The notes below the pieces were generated by a model, which worked only from the letters and a program-made list of their open reading frames with translations, was not told the origin of the DNA and did not search any database. This document shows positions 17,767 to 28,690 of a stretch of DNA of 64,000 bases, one piece after another. Position 1 is the first letter of the stretch. Every line of letters starts with the position of its first letter. Made by a program: the position numbers and the translations under genes. The stretch is from Spirochaetota bacterium (GTDB taxonomy: Bacteria; Spirochaetota; GWB1-36-13; JAKPDD01). The stretch is taken from assembly GCA_029552945.1 (NCBI GenBank), contig JAKPDD010000048.1:33553-97552 (forward strand), written 5' to 3'.

Positions 17767-17952
17767 CTACTTCCAATATGTTATACATGAGGATGGGCAT
17801 TTTTTCATAACATATTGTAGTTTTTCAAAGTCATAGTTATTATCCTGGTTCTTAACAAAAGCCCACCCATATTCATCAAATCCAAAAACCTCAGGCATAG
17901 ACCTAATGCAAAAACCGCAAGATGTACACTCTTCCTTGTTTATTTTTATCAT
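17767..17952 (-). CDS. Small 4Fe-4S ferredoxin
   Basis: A 61-residue ferredoxin with one [4Fe-4S] site: CTSCGFC near the N-terminus and CPSSC near the C-terminus supply four cysteines. The sequence between (MPEVFGFDEYGWAFV) is typical of the Fer/Fer4_13-15 single-cluster type found in anaerobes. It lies between ilvC and aroQ on the same strand with 26 nt and 2 nt gaps. Its redox partner is unknown. Confidence 0.88.
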   Translation of the reverse strand: MIKINKEECTSCGFCIRSMPEVFGFDEYGWAFVKNQDNNYDFEKLQYVMKKCPSSCITYWK

Positions 17953-17978
17953 AACAAAAAACTTGTATATTTTACTTC

Positions 17979-19016
<1,038 letters not shown>

Positions 19017-19109
19017 TTAATCTGTTTTATACTTAATTAATAAGATTAAATTTAATATTTTGATATTTAAATTAAACTTATTTTATTCCAAAAAAAAATA
19101 AGCTAATAC

Positions 19110-19138
19110 TTGACTTACTTGTATTTTTTTGATTTATT
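19110..19138 (+). promoter_or_regulatory. Possible sigma-70-type promoter of the GGDEF-EAL gene
   Basis: TTGACT at 19110-19115 is followed after 17 nt by TTTATT at 19133-19138 (4 of 6 matches to TATAAT). It lies 28 nt before the ATG. The same -35 hexamer is seen before the tRNA cluster. Weak evidence in an AT-rich background. Confidence 0.3.
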
Positions 19139-19165
19139 GTAATATAACAAGTTGCAGGAATTATT

Positions 19166-21406
19166 ATGGCCAAAAATTTAGAAGAGAAAATAGAAATAAT
19201 AAAAAAGATAATTGACAAAACATCAATACCAATATGTCTATACAAAAACACTATATTATACTATAACGATAGTTTTAAAAAATTCTTAGAAAAAATAGAC
19301 TATGATATAAATAAAGAGATAGAAATACTAATAAATAAAAACAATGAAAAAACAGTTGAAAACTATTCAGATTATAAAATAATAATAGAAGAAATAATCC
19401 TGGATGAAAAATACTATATAGTTCAGATAGATTTTAACAAAGAAGAGAACCAAGATTATCAGTTATTCAACAGTAAACCAATAATAAAAATAAATCAAAA
19501 TGGAATAATAGTATATAAAAATCAGGCTGCATCTTATATTTTTGATATAAAAGAGAAAAATATTAATAACTTAGTTAATGTATCACTAATTAAAAAATCA
19601 ATCGATGATGGTAATTTAACAACAATTATTAATTATAAAGAAAAAACATTCCAGTTAAATATATTCCCAACTGAAGACTTTTATCTTTTATACTTTATTG
19701 ATATAACAGAAAAGTCAATTACAGAAAAAAAATTTAAAATACTTGAAAAAGCTTTTAATTCTATCCACGAGGGAATAATTATTACTGACAAAGAAAACAA
19801 AATCATTATGACAAATACTATGTTTTCAAAAATAACTGGATATAGAGAAGAAGAAGTAATAGGTAAAAACCCTTCATTTCAATCATCAGGAAAGCATGAT
19901 AAAGATTTTTATATAAAATTATGGGAATCTTTATACAGAGATGGATTCTGGGAAGGCAATATATGGAATAGAAAAAAAGACGGAAGTATTTATCTTGCAA
20001 GGTATACAATAAGCACTATAAAAAATGAAAATAATATAGAATACTTTGTGGCTATTTTTGAAGATATAACAGAGTTATCTAATTCTAAAAACAGTGTAGA
20101 GTTTATTATGAACCATGATTATTTAACTGGGTTATTTAATAGGTCAGCTTTTGAAGATAAAACTTATGAATTACTAGAAAATCTAAAACCAAATAGAAAA
20201 GTAGCTCTTATACTTGTTAATATCAAAGGTTTTAGGAAAATAAATACAATATTAGGACATGTTATTGGTGATTTTGTTCTTATTGAAATGTCTAATAAAC
20301 TTAAAAATATATTCAAAGAAAATATAATAGCAAGATATAATGCAGATGTATTTAGTATACTATTGGAGTATGATGAACAATTAAAGGATAGAATAAAAAT
20401 AGATGTGCAGAAAATAATAGATGCTTTTAAAGAACCTTTATTAATAAAAAACAAGGAAATTTTTGTAAATGTAAACATAGGTGTATCAATATACCCAGAA
20501 GATGCCAATAATATATATAAACTATTACAGAATGCAGAAGAATCATTATATAAATCAAAAATAGATGGACTAAACTTCTACATATATAGCTCAATAGATA
20601 AAAGAGATGAAGAATTATATAATCTTGAAAACTTTTTAAGAAAAGCATTAAAAGATGAATTATTTGAACTATACTATCAACCACAGATAAATTCAATAAC
20701 TGATTCTGTTTACGGTGCTGAAATACTTTTAAGACTTAGAGATAAAGATGGTAACTACATAAGTCCTGCGAAGTTTATACCTGTTGCTGAAAAAATCGGA
20801 ATAATAATAGATATAGGTGAATGGATATTTGATAAAGCATTTAAAACCTTTTATGAATGGTTTTATTTAAAATGTTATAATCCAATAAATATTTCAATAA
20901 ACCTATCTCCAAGACAGTTTAATGACCCTAATCTTTTAGGAATGATAGAAAGAAAATTAAGAATGATAAACATAGAAACAAAGTATATAACTATTGAAAT
21001 AACTGAAGGAGTTGCTGTTGATAATATAAAAAATGTTATTGAAAAAATAAATTATTTAAAATCATTATCTTTTTCTCTTGCGATAGACGACTTTGGAACA
21101 GGTTACTCATCACTTGCGTATATAAAGAAACTACCCTTAGAAAAAATTAAAATAGATCAGTCTTTTATAAAGGAACTGCCAGCTTCAAAAGAGGACTTTG
21201 CTATAGTTGTTGCAATAATAAACTTAGCATCAAACCTGAGACTTGATATAATAGCAGAAGGAGTTGAAACAAAAGAGCAGGTTGAACTTTTAAAAAGACT
21301 GGGTTGTTATATAATACAAGGATATTATTACAGTAAACCTTTACCATCAACAGAGTTTGAAAAACTATATTTAGAAAAGATAGAACAGGCAGAAGAAATA
21401 AATTAG
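19166..21406 (+). CDS. PAS-GGDEF-EAL protein, probable c-di-GMP phosphodiesterase
   Basis: A 746-residue cytoplasmic signalling protein. PAS-like regions lie at about 10-180 and 195-305 (second: GYREEEVIGKNPSFQSSGKHD), GGDEF at about 315-475 and EAL at about 490-735. The diguanylate cyclase site is degenerate: RYNADVF (390-396) where R-GGDEF is expected, so cyclase activity is unlikely. The EAL domain keeps NLSPRQF, IEITEG, IDDFGTGYSSL, KIDQSFI and AEGVET, although the name motif reads EIL (519-521). The PilZ gene follows by 22 nt. Confidence 0.88.
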   Translation: MAKNLEEKIEIIKKIIDKTSIPICLYKNTILYYNDSFKKFLEKIDYDINKEIEILINKNNEKTVENYSDYKIIIEEIILDEKYYIVQIDFNKEENQDYQLFNSKPIIKINQNGIIVYKNQAASYIFDIKEKNINNLVNVSLIKKSIDDGNLTTIINYKEKTFQLNIFPTEDFYLLYFIDITEKSITEKKFKILEKAFNSIHEGIIITDKENKIIMTNTMFSKITGYREEEVIGKNPSFQSSGKHDKDFYIKLWESLYRDGFWEGNIWNRKKDGSIYLARYTISTIKNENNIEYFVAIFEDITELSNSKNSVEFIMNHDYLTGLFNRSAFEDKTYELLENLKPNRKVALILVNIKGFRKINTILGHVIGDFVLIEMSNKLKNIFKENIIARYNADVFSILLEYDEQLKDRIKIDVQKIIDAFKEPLLIKNKEIFVNVNIGVSIYPEDANNIYKLLQNAEESLYKSKIDGLNFYIYSSIDKRDEELYNLENFLRKALKDELFELYYQPQINSITDSVYGAEILLRLRDKDGNYISPAKFIPVAEKIGIIIDIGEWIFDKAFKTFYEWFYLKCYNPINISINLSPRQFNDPNLLGMIERKLRMINIETKYITIEITEGVAVDNIKNVIEKINYLKSLSFSLAIDDFGTGYSSLAYIKKLPLEKIKIDQSFIKELPASKEDFAIVVAIINLASNLRLDIIAEGVETKEQVELLKRLGCYIIQGYYYSKPLPSTEFEKLYLEKIEQAEEIN

Positions 21407-21428
21407 AATAAACAAGGAGTAAAATATA

Positions 21429-22157
21429 ATGAATATTATTTTAATGACAAAAAATGAGATGTTAAAAAAAGTTTTAATTCACAAATTACTTGTTGAAGGT
21501 ATAAATATTATAAACTTGAATACAATAGATGAGGTTGAAGCATCAATACCTGTAAGAGCAAGAATAGCAATAATAGATGATGATGATATAAAAGACATAA
21601 AAGAAATATTAAAAAAAGCAAGAGAAATAAAAATAAATAAAGATAAATCAACTTCAAGACTAATACTGGTTACTAAAATAAATGATAATTTCGTATTAAA
21701 GTCTCTATTTAATATAGGATTTGATCTTGTATTACAAAATAGCTTGCATCCTGATACAATTGCAGAAAAGATTCATATTTTTGTATCCAATATAGTAAAT
21801 CAGGAACACCAGAATAGACGTTATATAAGGGTAAAACCAGATAACAATGAAGAAGCAACAATTAGAATATTATCTAAAAATAATCAATATTTAACAGGGA
21901 GAATAACTGATATAAGCCTTGGGGGAATTGCAACAAAGTTTAATCAAGATATTTCAAATGATTTTGCAATAAAAGATACATTTACAAGTATCCAGATAAA
22001 TATCGGTGACAAAAACATTATTGCAGACGTATCTGTTGTAAAGACAGGTGGGGATATGGTTGCATTCCTATTTTTAAAGATGAGAGATTCTTTCAAAACA
22101 CTACTTGCTGAATATATATTTGAAAAAATACAAAAAAACCTTGATTTATTACAATAA
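21429..22157 (+). CDS. Receiver-like plus PilZ domain c-di-GMP effector
   Basis: A 242-residue protein. Residues 1-125 resemble a response-regulator fold (RIAIIDDDDIKDIKEI), but a clear phosphoacceptor-lysine set is not obvious. Residues about 130-235 are PilZ with the c-di-GMP pattern NRRYIRV and DISLGG. It should bind c-di-GMP, which fits its position directly after a GGDEF-EAL protein. Downstream targets cannot be inferred. The next gene starts 14 nt later. Confidence 0.78.
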   Translation: MNIILMTKNEMLKKVLIHKLLVEGINIINLNTIDEVEASIPVRARIAIIDDDDIKDIKEILKKAREIKINKDKSTSRLILVTKINDNFVLKSLFNIGFDLVLQNSLHPDTIAEKIHIFVSNIVNQEHQNRRYIRVKPDNNEEATIRILSKNNQYLTGRITDISLGGIATKFNQDISNDFAIKDTFTSIQINIGDKNIIADVSVVKTGGDMVAFLFLKMRDSFKTLLAEYIFEKIQKNLDLLQ

Positions 22158-22171
22158 GATGGCTTCTTAAT

Positions 22172-23527
22172 ATGTTAAAAGTAAGTGTTTCAGGCGTACG
22201 TGGAATATGGGGAAAAGATTTAAACCATAATATAATTATAGACTATATCAAAGCATATATAGCATATATTAAACCTAAAAAAGTATCTATTGCAACAGAT
22301 ACAAGAATAAGTGGAAATGTAATAAAATTACTTGTAAAATCTGTTTTAAACTCATATGGGATAAAAATACTAGACCTTGGTGTTCTGCCTACACCTTTAC
22401 TCCTTTATGCTGTAAATAAATTAAAACTTGATGGTGGAATCATAATAACATCAAGTCATAACCCAGTTGAGTGGAATGGGCTTAAGTTTGTAAAAAGTGG
22501 TGGAGTTTTTCTTGATAACAATGATATAAAGGTATTGCAAGAAAATTTTATAAACAAAAATTTTAAAGAGTTTTCAATTTATACATTGAAAGAGGATGAA
22601 GAATCATACAATATAATTGAAGATTATTTGGAAGAATTATCAAAATATATAGACTTTAATCTAATAAAAAAACAAAAATTTAAAATAGCAATAGATGCAG
22701 GAAATGGTGCAATATTAGCTGTAATAGACAAAATATTATCAAAGTTAAATATTGAATATACAATTATACATAAAAAACCTGGATTATTTGAAAGAAATCC
22801 TGAACCAGTTCCAGACGCACTCAATAAACTTGTAGAAAAGGTAAAAGAGACTAAATCAGAAATAGGTTTTGCATATGATCCTGATGCAGACAGGTTGGCA
22901 CTGGTAACTGAAAATGGACCTGTAGGAGAAGATTACACCCTAGCTATTGCATACCTTAATATGCTTGACAAAGGAATTAAAACAGATATAGTAATAAACT
23001 TTTCAACATCGTCCATAATAGATGAAATAGCAAAAATGTTTAATCAGAATGTATATAGATCAAAAGTTGGAGAAATTAATGTTACAGAGGAGATAAAAAA
23101 AAGAGATACACTTATAGGTGGCGAAGGAAATGGTGGTGTTATATTGTACAATTTTAACAAGTGCAGAGACAGTATTGTTGCAACTTTAATTTTACTTGAA
23201 TATCTTGCACGAAAAAAACAAAGTTTGATAGAAGTAATAGAGTCATTGCCTAAATTTTATATAATTAAAGATAAAATTGAAACTGATTGGAATAATAAAA
23301 TAATAGAAATTGTTAAAGATACTATATCTAAAAATAAGGTAACAATAGTATCAGAGTCAATAGAAGATGGACTATGGTTTAAACTTGAAAAAGGATTTTT
23401 ACACATAAGAGGATCCAATACAGAACCTATAGTAAGGATAATTGGAGAAAGTAATAAAAAAGAGTTTATAAGTAACATTATTGGAGAAATAAAAGATGGT
23501 ATCAGAAAAGGTTGTTGTTGTAATTGA
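22172..23527 (+). CDS. Phosphoglucosamine/phosphomanno-mutase family protein
   Basis: A 451-residue alpha-D-phosphohexomutase. The phosphoserine loop is TSSHNP (S95), the metal loop is YDPDADRLAL, the sugar-binding loop is GGEGNGGVI and the phosphate loop is RGSNTEPIVR; all four domains are complete. It interconverts hexose-1- and hexose-6-phosphates; GlmM or ManB activity cannot be chosen with certainty. Its 3' end overlaps the next gene by 32 nt. TTAATATG precedes the start with a weak ribosome site. Confidence 0.85.
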   Translation: MLKVSVSGVRGIWGKDLNHNIIIDYIKAYIAYIKPKKVSIATDTRISGNVIKLLVKSVLNSYGIKILDLGVLPTPLLLYAVNKLKLDGGIIITSSHNPVEWNGLKFVKSGGVFLDNNDIKVLQENFINKNFKEFSIYTLKEDEESYNIIEDYLEELSKYIDFNLIKKQKFKIAIDAGNGAILAVIDKILSKLNIEYTIIHKKPGLFERNPEPVPDALNKLVEKVKETKSEIGFAYDPDADRLALVTENGPVGEDYTLAIAYLNMLDKGIKTDIVINFSTSSIIDEIAKMFNQNVYRSKVGEINVTEEIKKRDTLIGGEGNGGVILYNFNKCRDSIVATLILLEYLARKKQSLIEVIESLPKFYIIKDKIETDWNNKIIEIVKDTISKNKVTIVSESIEDGLWFKLEKGFLHIRGSNTEPIVRIIGESNKKEFISNIIGEIKDGIRKGCCCN

Positions 23528-24695
23528 TGATGACCCAATATTTAATACACTTGTAATAAAGCTTTTAGAACAGATAAACATAAAAGCAAAAGGTTTCTCT
23601 GAAAAATATGGTGCATTAGAGTATATTAAAGGAAATTTAAATATAGTATCCTGTATTATAATAGATGTTTTTTTACCAGGAAATCAGTTCAAAGAGATAA
23701 TTGAAGATATAAGATCTGATGTAGAGACAAGATATATTCCTATAATGGCTATAACTGGAAATAAAAAAGAAGATGTGAATAAAATATTATACTTCGCTTA
23801 TCAGGAAAGTATAGATGACTTTTTATTCAAACCAATAAACTCACACGAGTTTACACTAAGAATTGACAGATTGATTAAATTAAGAGATTCATTTATAAGT
23901 CTAAAAAACCAGATATATGACCATGATAAAATAGTAAACATACTTGAGAACAAACTAAGAGAAGTTTCAAAAATAGATGAAATCCAGAAACAAGAAATAA
24001 AATTATATCAGGAAAAGATTAAAAAAGAGAAAGAAAATTATGCGAGTGTTATACATGATATAAAGTCTGCTTTAAATAATATAAGTATGGGTATATCAAT
24101 ACTTTCAAATAACAAAAATCTTAATAGTGAGGAGAAAGATGTAATCAATGTAATATCTTCAACAGTAAACAAAATAGTTGATATATCAAAGAGCTATCTT
24201 GAACACCTAAAAAAGGAAAATGAAGAAATAAAAATAGAAAAAACAAATATAGATATACTTCTAGAAATACTTTTAAGAGAATATTATCCGAAAGCAAATG
24301 AAAAAAATGTTATGATATATCTACAGTTTCAGGATAATATCAATCCTATATACTGTGATAAAACAATAATATTAAGAATACTTAGTAACATAATTGACAA
24401 TGCTATAAAATACAACAGACCTGGCGGCTCAATAGATATAATTATAAATCAAAATAATGAGTTTACAAGAATAAACTTTATTGACACAGGTATAGGAATA
24501 GATGATAATAAACTTAACAGTATATTCCAGATGTTTTATCAGGCTGATAAAAGTGTTGAGGGTTACGGTATAGGACTTGGTTGGGTTAAAAGAATGCTTG
24601 ATAAAATAGGGGGAAAAATAAATATAAAAAGCAAAAAAGATGAGGGGACAGATGTTGAAATAATAATACCAAATAAAATTGAATTAGTTCTATAG
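23496..24695 (+). CDS. REC-first hybrid histidine kinase
   Basis: A 399-residue protein with an N-terminal receiver domain (VVVIDDDP; phosphoacceptor D57 in IIIDVFLPG; K in FKPI), a coiled-coil linker (130-180), a HisKA-type dimerisation helix with H187 in VIHDIKSALNN, and a HATPase domain (NIIDNAIKYNR, DTGIGI, GYGIGLG). There is no membrane segment. Receiver-first kinases usually take phosphate from another kinase or report an intracellular signal. The start overlaps the mutase gene by 32 nt but has GGAGAAA upstream. Confidence 0.85.
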   Translation: MVSEKVVVVIDDDPIFNTLVIKLLEQINIKAKGFSEKYGALEYIKGNLNIVSCIIIDVFLPGNQFKEIIEDIRSDVETRYIPIMAITGNKKEDVNKILYFAYQESIDDFLFKPINSHEFTLRIDRLIKLRDSFISLKNQIYDHDKIVNILENKLREVSKIDEIQKQEIKLYQEKIKKEKENYASVIHDIKSALNNISMGISILSNNKNLNSEEKDVINVISSTVNKIVDISKSYLEHLKKENEEIKIEKTNIDILLEILLREYYPKANEKNVMIYLQFQDNINPIYCDKTIILRILSNIIDNAIKYNRPGGSIDIIINQNNEFTRINFIDTGIGIDDNKLNSIFQMFYQADKSVEGYGIGLGWVKRMLDKIGGKINIKSKKDEGTDVEIIIPNKIELVL

Positions 24696-24873
24696 ATAAA
24701 TTAATGAATAGTTTCAAATCAAAAAAATTCAAAAAGTTATAAATTAATAATAGTGTATAAAAGATAATTCAAATCAATTAAAATAAATATTCATAACTAA
24801 AGTAATGTAAAAGATTAATCATTTAATTAAATTTTAGTATTAAAATTTTTAACCAAAATTTAGGGAGAAAATT

Positions 24874-26070
24874 ATGAAGATAGTTTTAGCTTATTCAGGT
24901 GGACTTGATACATCAATAATATTAAAATGGCTTAAAGATAAATATAATGCTGATGTTATAGCATTTTGTGCAAACATAGGACAGGAAGAAGAGTTAACAG
25001 GACTTGAAGAAAAAGCAAAGAAAACAGGTGCATCAAAAATATATATAGAAGACCTAAGGAAAGAGTTTGTTGAAGAATATGTTTTTAAGTGCCTTAAGGC
25101 AAATGCAATATATGAAGATAGATATTTATTAGGAACATCGATAGCAAGACCACTTATTGCTAAAAAACAGGTTGAAATAGCTTTAAAAGAAAAAGCTGAT
25201 GCTGTTGCTCATGGTGCAACAGGAAAGGGAAATGACCAGGTAAGGTTTGAACTCACATTTAAGGCCCTTGCCCCACATCTTAAAATAATTGCTCCATGGA
25301 GAGAATGGAGTTTTTCATCAAGACAGGAACTTATAGAATACGCAAAATCTCAGGGTATTGATGTACCAGTTACAAAAGAAAAACCATATTCAATGGATAG
25401 AAATCTTATTCATATAAGCTACGAAGGTGGAATATTAGAAGATCCATACAGAGAACCTGATGAGGATATGTTCAGACTAACTAATTCAGTAAATAAAACT
25501 CCAGATGAACCTGAATATATAGAAATTGAGTTTGAAAAAGGAATACCTATAAAAATAGATGGTAAAAAAATGTCAGGTCTTGAAATAATGGAAAAAGTAA
25601 ATAAACTTGGAAGAAAACATGGCATAGGAAGAATAGATATTGTTGAAAACAGGCTTGTTGGTATAAAGTCAAGGGGTGTTTATGAGACACCAGGTCTGAC
25701 AATACTTATGAATGCACACCAGGCATTAGAAACTATAACTCTTGAAAAAGATGTTTATCATTATAAACAGAGAGTAGCATTAGAGTATGCTGAACTTGTA
25801 TATAATGGCAAGTGGTTTCATCCTCTAAAAGAAGCACTTGACTCATTTATAGACAAAACACAGGAAACAGTAAACGGTACAGTAAGACTTAAACTATATA
25901 AAGGACACTGCATTGTTGTGGGAAGAAAGTCTGATAATTCTCTATACAATACTAAACTCTCTTCTTTTGAAGAAGCAGGTGGCTACTCTCAAAAAGATGC
26001 TGAAGGTTTTATAAACATATATGGACTTAGCACCAGAGAGTTTGGAAAAATAAAGAAATGGTTAAAGTAA
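24874..26070 (+). CDS. argG: Argininosuccinate synthase ArgG
   Basis: A 398-residue ATP-dependent ligase joining citrulline and aspartate. The PP-loop [15 protein letters not shown] is at the N-terminus. [32 protein letters not shown] and [10 protein letters not shown] follow. Length is typical. TAGGGAG is 7 nt before the ATG. argH is not adjacent; the 178-nt upstream region is AT-rich with no clear operator. Confidence 0.97.
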   Translation: MKIVLAYSGGLDTSIILKWLKDKYNADVIAFCANIGQEEELTGLEEKAKKTGASKIYIEDLRKEFVEEYVFKCLKANAIYEDRYLLGTSIARPLIAKKQVEIALKEKADAVAHGATGKGNDQVRFELTFKALAPHLKIIAPWREWSFSSRQELIEYAKSQGIDVPVTKEKPYSMDRNLIHISYEGGILEDPYREPDEDMFRLTNSVNKTPDEPEYIEIEFEKGIPIKIDGKKMSGLEIMEKVNKLGRKHGIGRIDIVENRLVGIKSRGVYETPGLTILMNAHQALETITLEKDVYHYKQRVALEYAELVYNGKWFHPLKEALDSFIDKTQETVNGTVRLKLYKGHCIVVGRKSDNSLYNTKLSSFEEAGGYSQKDAEGFINIYGLSTREFGKIKKWLK

Positions 26071-26837
26071 TAAAACAGAAAAAATGTTTCTCTTATTTTA
26101 AAAGTAGTAATAAAAAAGTATTAAAAATATTAATAATAGTAATACTGTTAAACCCAATATCTTTATTTTCTAAGAGAGAAGATTATAAAACACAAATATA
26201 TTATAAAAAAAATGATCCTATAAAAGAGATTTATAAAATAAAAAGTATCTTAGAAAAGAAAAAAGATTATGATACATTGATAAAATACAGTCAAAAAATA
26301 TTTATAATTTCAGCATTTTTCAGAGATAAAGTAAAAAACAAAGAGGAATTAATCAACATAGTAAACGATGGAATAAACTCTGCTAGAGAAGCATTGGCAA
26401 TAAAAAATAGTGTTGAAGCAAGAGCACTACTTGCTTTCTGTTATACTCAAAAAGCAGATCTTGAGAGAAGTCTAAGTTATGCAAGAATTTCAAAAGATAT
26501 ACTTGAAAATATAATAAGAGAGGAACCCAATTTTATGAACGGTATAGGATATACTATTCTGGGAAAACTATATTATGAGGTTCCTGGCTGGCCAATATCA
26601 TTTGGAAGCAATAAAAAAGCATTAGAATACCTTGAGATAGCACTAAAAAAAGATAAAAATAATCCTTATAATTATCTTTTTATGGCAGAAATCCTTTTAG
26701 ATGAGGGATATAAAAGTGAAGCTAAAAAATTACTTGAAACAGCCTTAATGATACCAAATAGAAAAGATTTTTATGAAGAAGATCAAAAGTGTAAAGAGAT
26801 AATAAGTTATATTATTAAAAAAGATATAATAGATTAA
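26058..26837 (+). CDS. TPR/TatT-like protein with N-terminal membrane segment
   Basis: A 259-residue protein. A hydrophobic segment at residues 21-37 ([17 protein letters not shown]) is a signal anchor or signal peptide after a basic stretch. The rest is helical-repeat, with [23 protein letters not shown] and a TPR-like [20 protein letters not shown]. The P..FG(S/G)..KA pattern recalls TatT-like TPR lipoproteins of spirochaetes (family guess). It overlaps argG by 13 nt. The protein at 35912 has a similar pattern. Confidence 0.65.
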   Translation: MVKVIKQKKCFSYFKSSNKKVLKILIIVILLNPISLFSKREDYKTQIYYKKNDPIKEIYKIKSILEKKKDYDTLIKYSQKIFIISAFFRDKVKNKEELINIVNDGINSAREALAIKNSVEARALLAFCYTQKADLERSLSYARISKDILENIIREEPNFMNGIGYTILGKLYYEVPGWPISFGSNKKALEYLEIALKKDKNNPYNYLFMAEILLDEGYKSEAKKLLETALMIPNRKDFYEEDQKCKEIISYIIKKDIID

Positions 26838-26880
26838 AAATAAGTCTTATACTTTTAAAAAATCTTATTTAAGTAAAAAA

Positions 26881-27684
26881 CTATTTAAAGTACAGATCTT
26901 CTCTTCTATCAGTAAAAATATTATTAAGCAAGTTAAGGCTCTTATCTCTTGCTTCATTTATATCAATATACACACTCTTAATCTCCTCTCTATCTGTCGA
27001 GTATTTTAGTATTTTCCCTTTAGGACTTACTATCCTTGACATACCAATAAACTTTAAAACTTCATCACCTACTTTCTCTTCTCCAATTCTATCAGCTAAA
27101 ACTATAAAAACTCTATTCTCAAGGGCCCTTGTTATAGTTGCAGCAGGACAATAAGGCATAACAAGATTTGCTGCATGAAGAATAATATCAGAGCCTTTCA
27201 ATGCTAAAGTTCTTGCAACCTCAGGAAAAAACCAGTCAAAACATATCATAAGACCCAATCTTATATCCATTCCTCTTATGTTTACAGTTACAGGTTCTAT
27301 AGGAGAGTTTGCAGTATCAAAAAGTTTTTTTTCCTTATAAAATAAATGATTTTTCCTATAAACATAAAAACTTCCATCAGGTTTTATAATCATAGCTGAA
27401 TTATATATTTTATTATAACTCTTTTCTGGAAATCCAAAATATATTGCCATATCTCTTTTTTTAGCTATTTTGCTTAAAAATTGGTAGGTCCTACCTGTAG
27501 GTTCTTCAGCAACAGTTTCTAATAATGATCTATCCGGGAAAAAATAGCCAGTCGCAAATAACTCAGGTAATACTAAAATGTCAATATTTTTTTTATACGA
27601 TTCTATAATTTTTCCTGCTTTCTCAAGATTATAATCAATATTCATAAACTCTGGATTAAACTGAAGATATCCAACACTTATCAT
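26881..27684 (-). CDS. Carbon-nitrogen (nitrilase-superfamily) hydrolase
   Basis: A 267-residue nitrilase fold with the catalytic triad visible: E41 in LVLPELFATGYF, K111 in VYRKNHLF and C148 in GLMICFDWFFPE. It hydrolyses an amide or nitrile; the subfamily may be omega-amidase, N-carbamoylputrescine amidase or similar, and the substrate is not decidable from sequence. It follows prs by 4 nt, so it is co-transcribed with prs-HAD-mnmG. Confidence 0.88.
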   Translation of the reverse strand: MISVGYLQFNPEFMNIDYNLEKAGKIIESYKKNIDILVLPELFATGYFFPDRSLLETVAEEPTGRTYQFLSKIAKKRDMAIYFGFPEKSYNKIYNSAMIIKPDGSFYVYRKNHLFYKEKKLFDTANSPIEPVTVNIRGMDIRLGLMICFDWFFPEVARTLALKGSDIILHAANLVMPYCPAATITRALENRVFIVLADRIGEEKVGDEVLKFIGMSRIVSPKGKILKYSTDREEIKSVYIDINEARDKSLNLLNNIFTDRREDLYFK

Positions 27685-27688
27685 GGTA

Positions 27689-28690
27689 TTACTCTAAAAT
27701 CTTTGATATACTAATATTTTTATTTATATTATAAATCACTTTTGCAAAAAGTGCAGAAACACTAACAGATTTATACCATGGATTTTTATCCAAAAAATCT
27801 TTTTCCCTATTTACACAATCCGTTGTTATGAAAGACTTAATAATCCCCTCTCTATAAGCATTAGCCATTCTCTCATCACCACCACCACTTAGAAATGGAA
27901 ATGTTGTTACCACATGTATATCTTTTGCCCCATTATCCTTTAATAGTTTTGCAGCATTTATAATAGTACCACCTGTATCAACCATATCATCAATTATAAG
28001 TGTATTTTTATTTTCAACATCACCTATAAGACTCATAACCTCAATAGTACTTACTTTTGAATAATCTCTTGCTTTATAAATAACAGCAAACCCTTTTTCA
28101 AGTTTTTTTGCATAAAATCTTGCCCTATCAACACCACCTGCATCAGGTGCAACAACAACAAAGTCATCAATACTGTTCTTTATTTCATCTATAAATACAG
28201 CTGAAGCATGAATATTCTCAAGTTTTGCTCTGTCAAAAAAACCTGCTATAGCTTCAGCATGAATGTCTATTGTAATAATTCTATCAGCCCCAGTATCTTC
28301 AAGAAATCTTGATGCAAGTTTTGCAGTTATGCCCTCCCTTTCTTTCCTTCTCTCCTGTCTTGAATATGGGAATTGGGGTATAACAGCTGTTATCCTTCCT
28401 GCATCAGATTGTCTTGCAGCATCAATTGCAGTAAGAAGAGCAATAAAATTATCATTAACACTCCTATTAGAAGTCGGATCATAAAAAAGTTGAAATATAT
28501 AAACATCGTCTCCTCTTATAGGCTCTTTTATTACAGTCTTAACCTCACCATTCTTAAACCAAACTTCCTCTGTATTTATTATTTTAATATTAGCAGTATG
28601 ATCAGATATTGTTTTTAGATAACTAAATATTTTTTCACCAAAAGAATTAGCACTATTACAAAGTATTAAACTTATATTGTTGTTTATCAT
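27689..28690 (-). CDS. prs: Ribose-phosphate pyrophosphokinase
   Basis: A 333-residue PRPP synthetase. The substrate segments IPQFPYSRQERRKEREG, the TIDIHAEAIAGFFD region, the flexible VVAPDAGGVDRARFYAKKL and the PRPP loop LIIDDMVDTGGTIINAA are intact. Its N-terminus and the DIHAEAIAG segment (usually DLHxxQIQG) are divergent, so it belongs to a side branch of the family. It makes PRPP for PyrE, HisG and purine synthesis. It overlaps the upstream HAD gene by 4 nt. Confidence 0.9.
   Translation of the reverse strand: MINNNISLILCNSANSFGEKIFSYLKTISDHTANIKIINTEEVWFKNGEVKTVIKEPIRGDDVYIFQLFYDPTSNRSVNDNFIALLTAIDAARQSDAGRITAVIPQFPYSRQERRKEREGITAKLASRFLEDTGADRIITIDIHAEAIAGFFDRAKLENIHASAVFIDEIKNSIDDFVVVAPDAGGVDRARFYAKKLEKGFAVIYKARDYSKVSTIEVMSLIGDVENKNTLIIDDMVDTGGTIINAAKLLKDNGAKDIHVVTTFPFLSGGGDERMANAYREGIIKSFITTDCVNREKDFLDKNPWYKSVSVSALFAKVIYNINKNISISKILE

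Noticed and set aside
26838-26880. AAATAAG ... CTTATTT inverted repeat between convergent genes
   Set aside because: The loop is long and the stem is AT-rich, so it is too weak to call a terminator.
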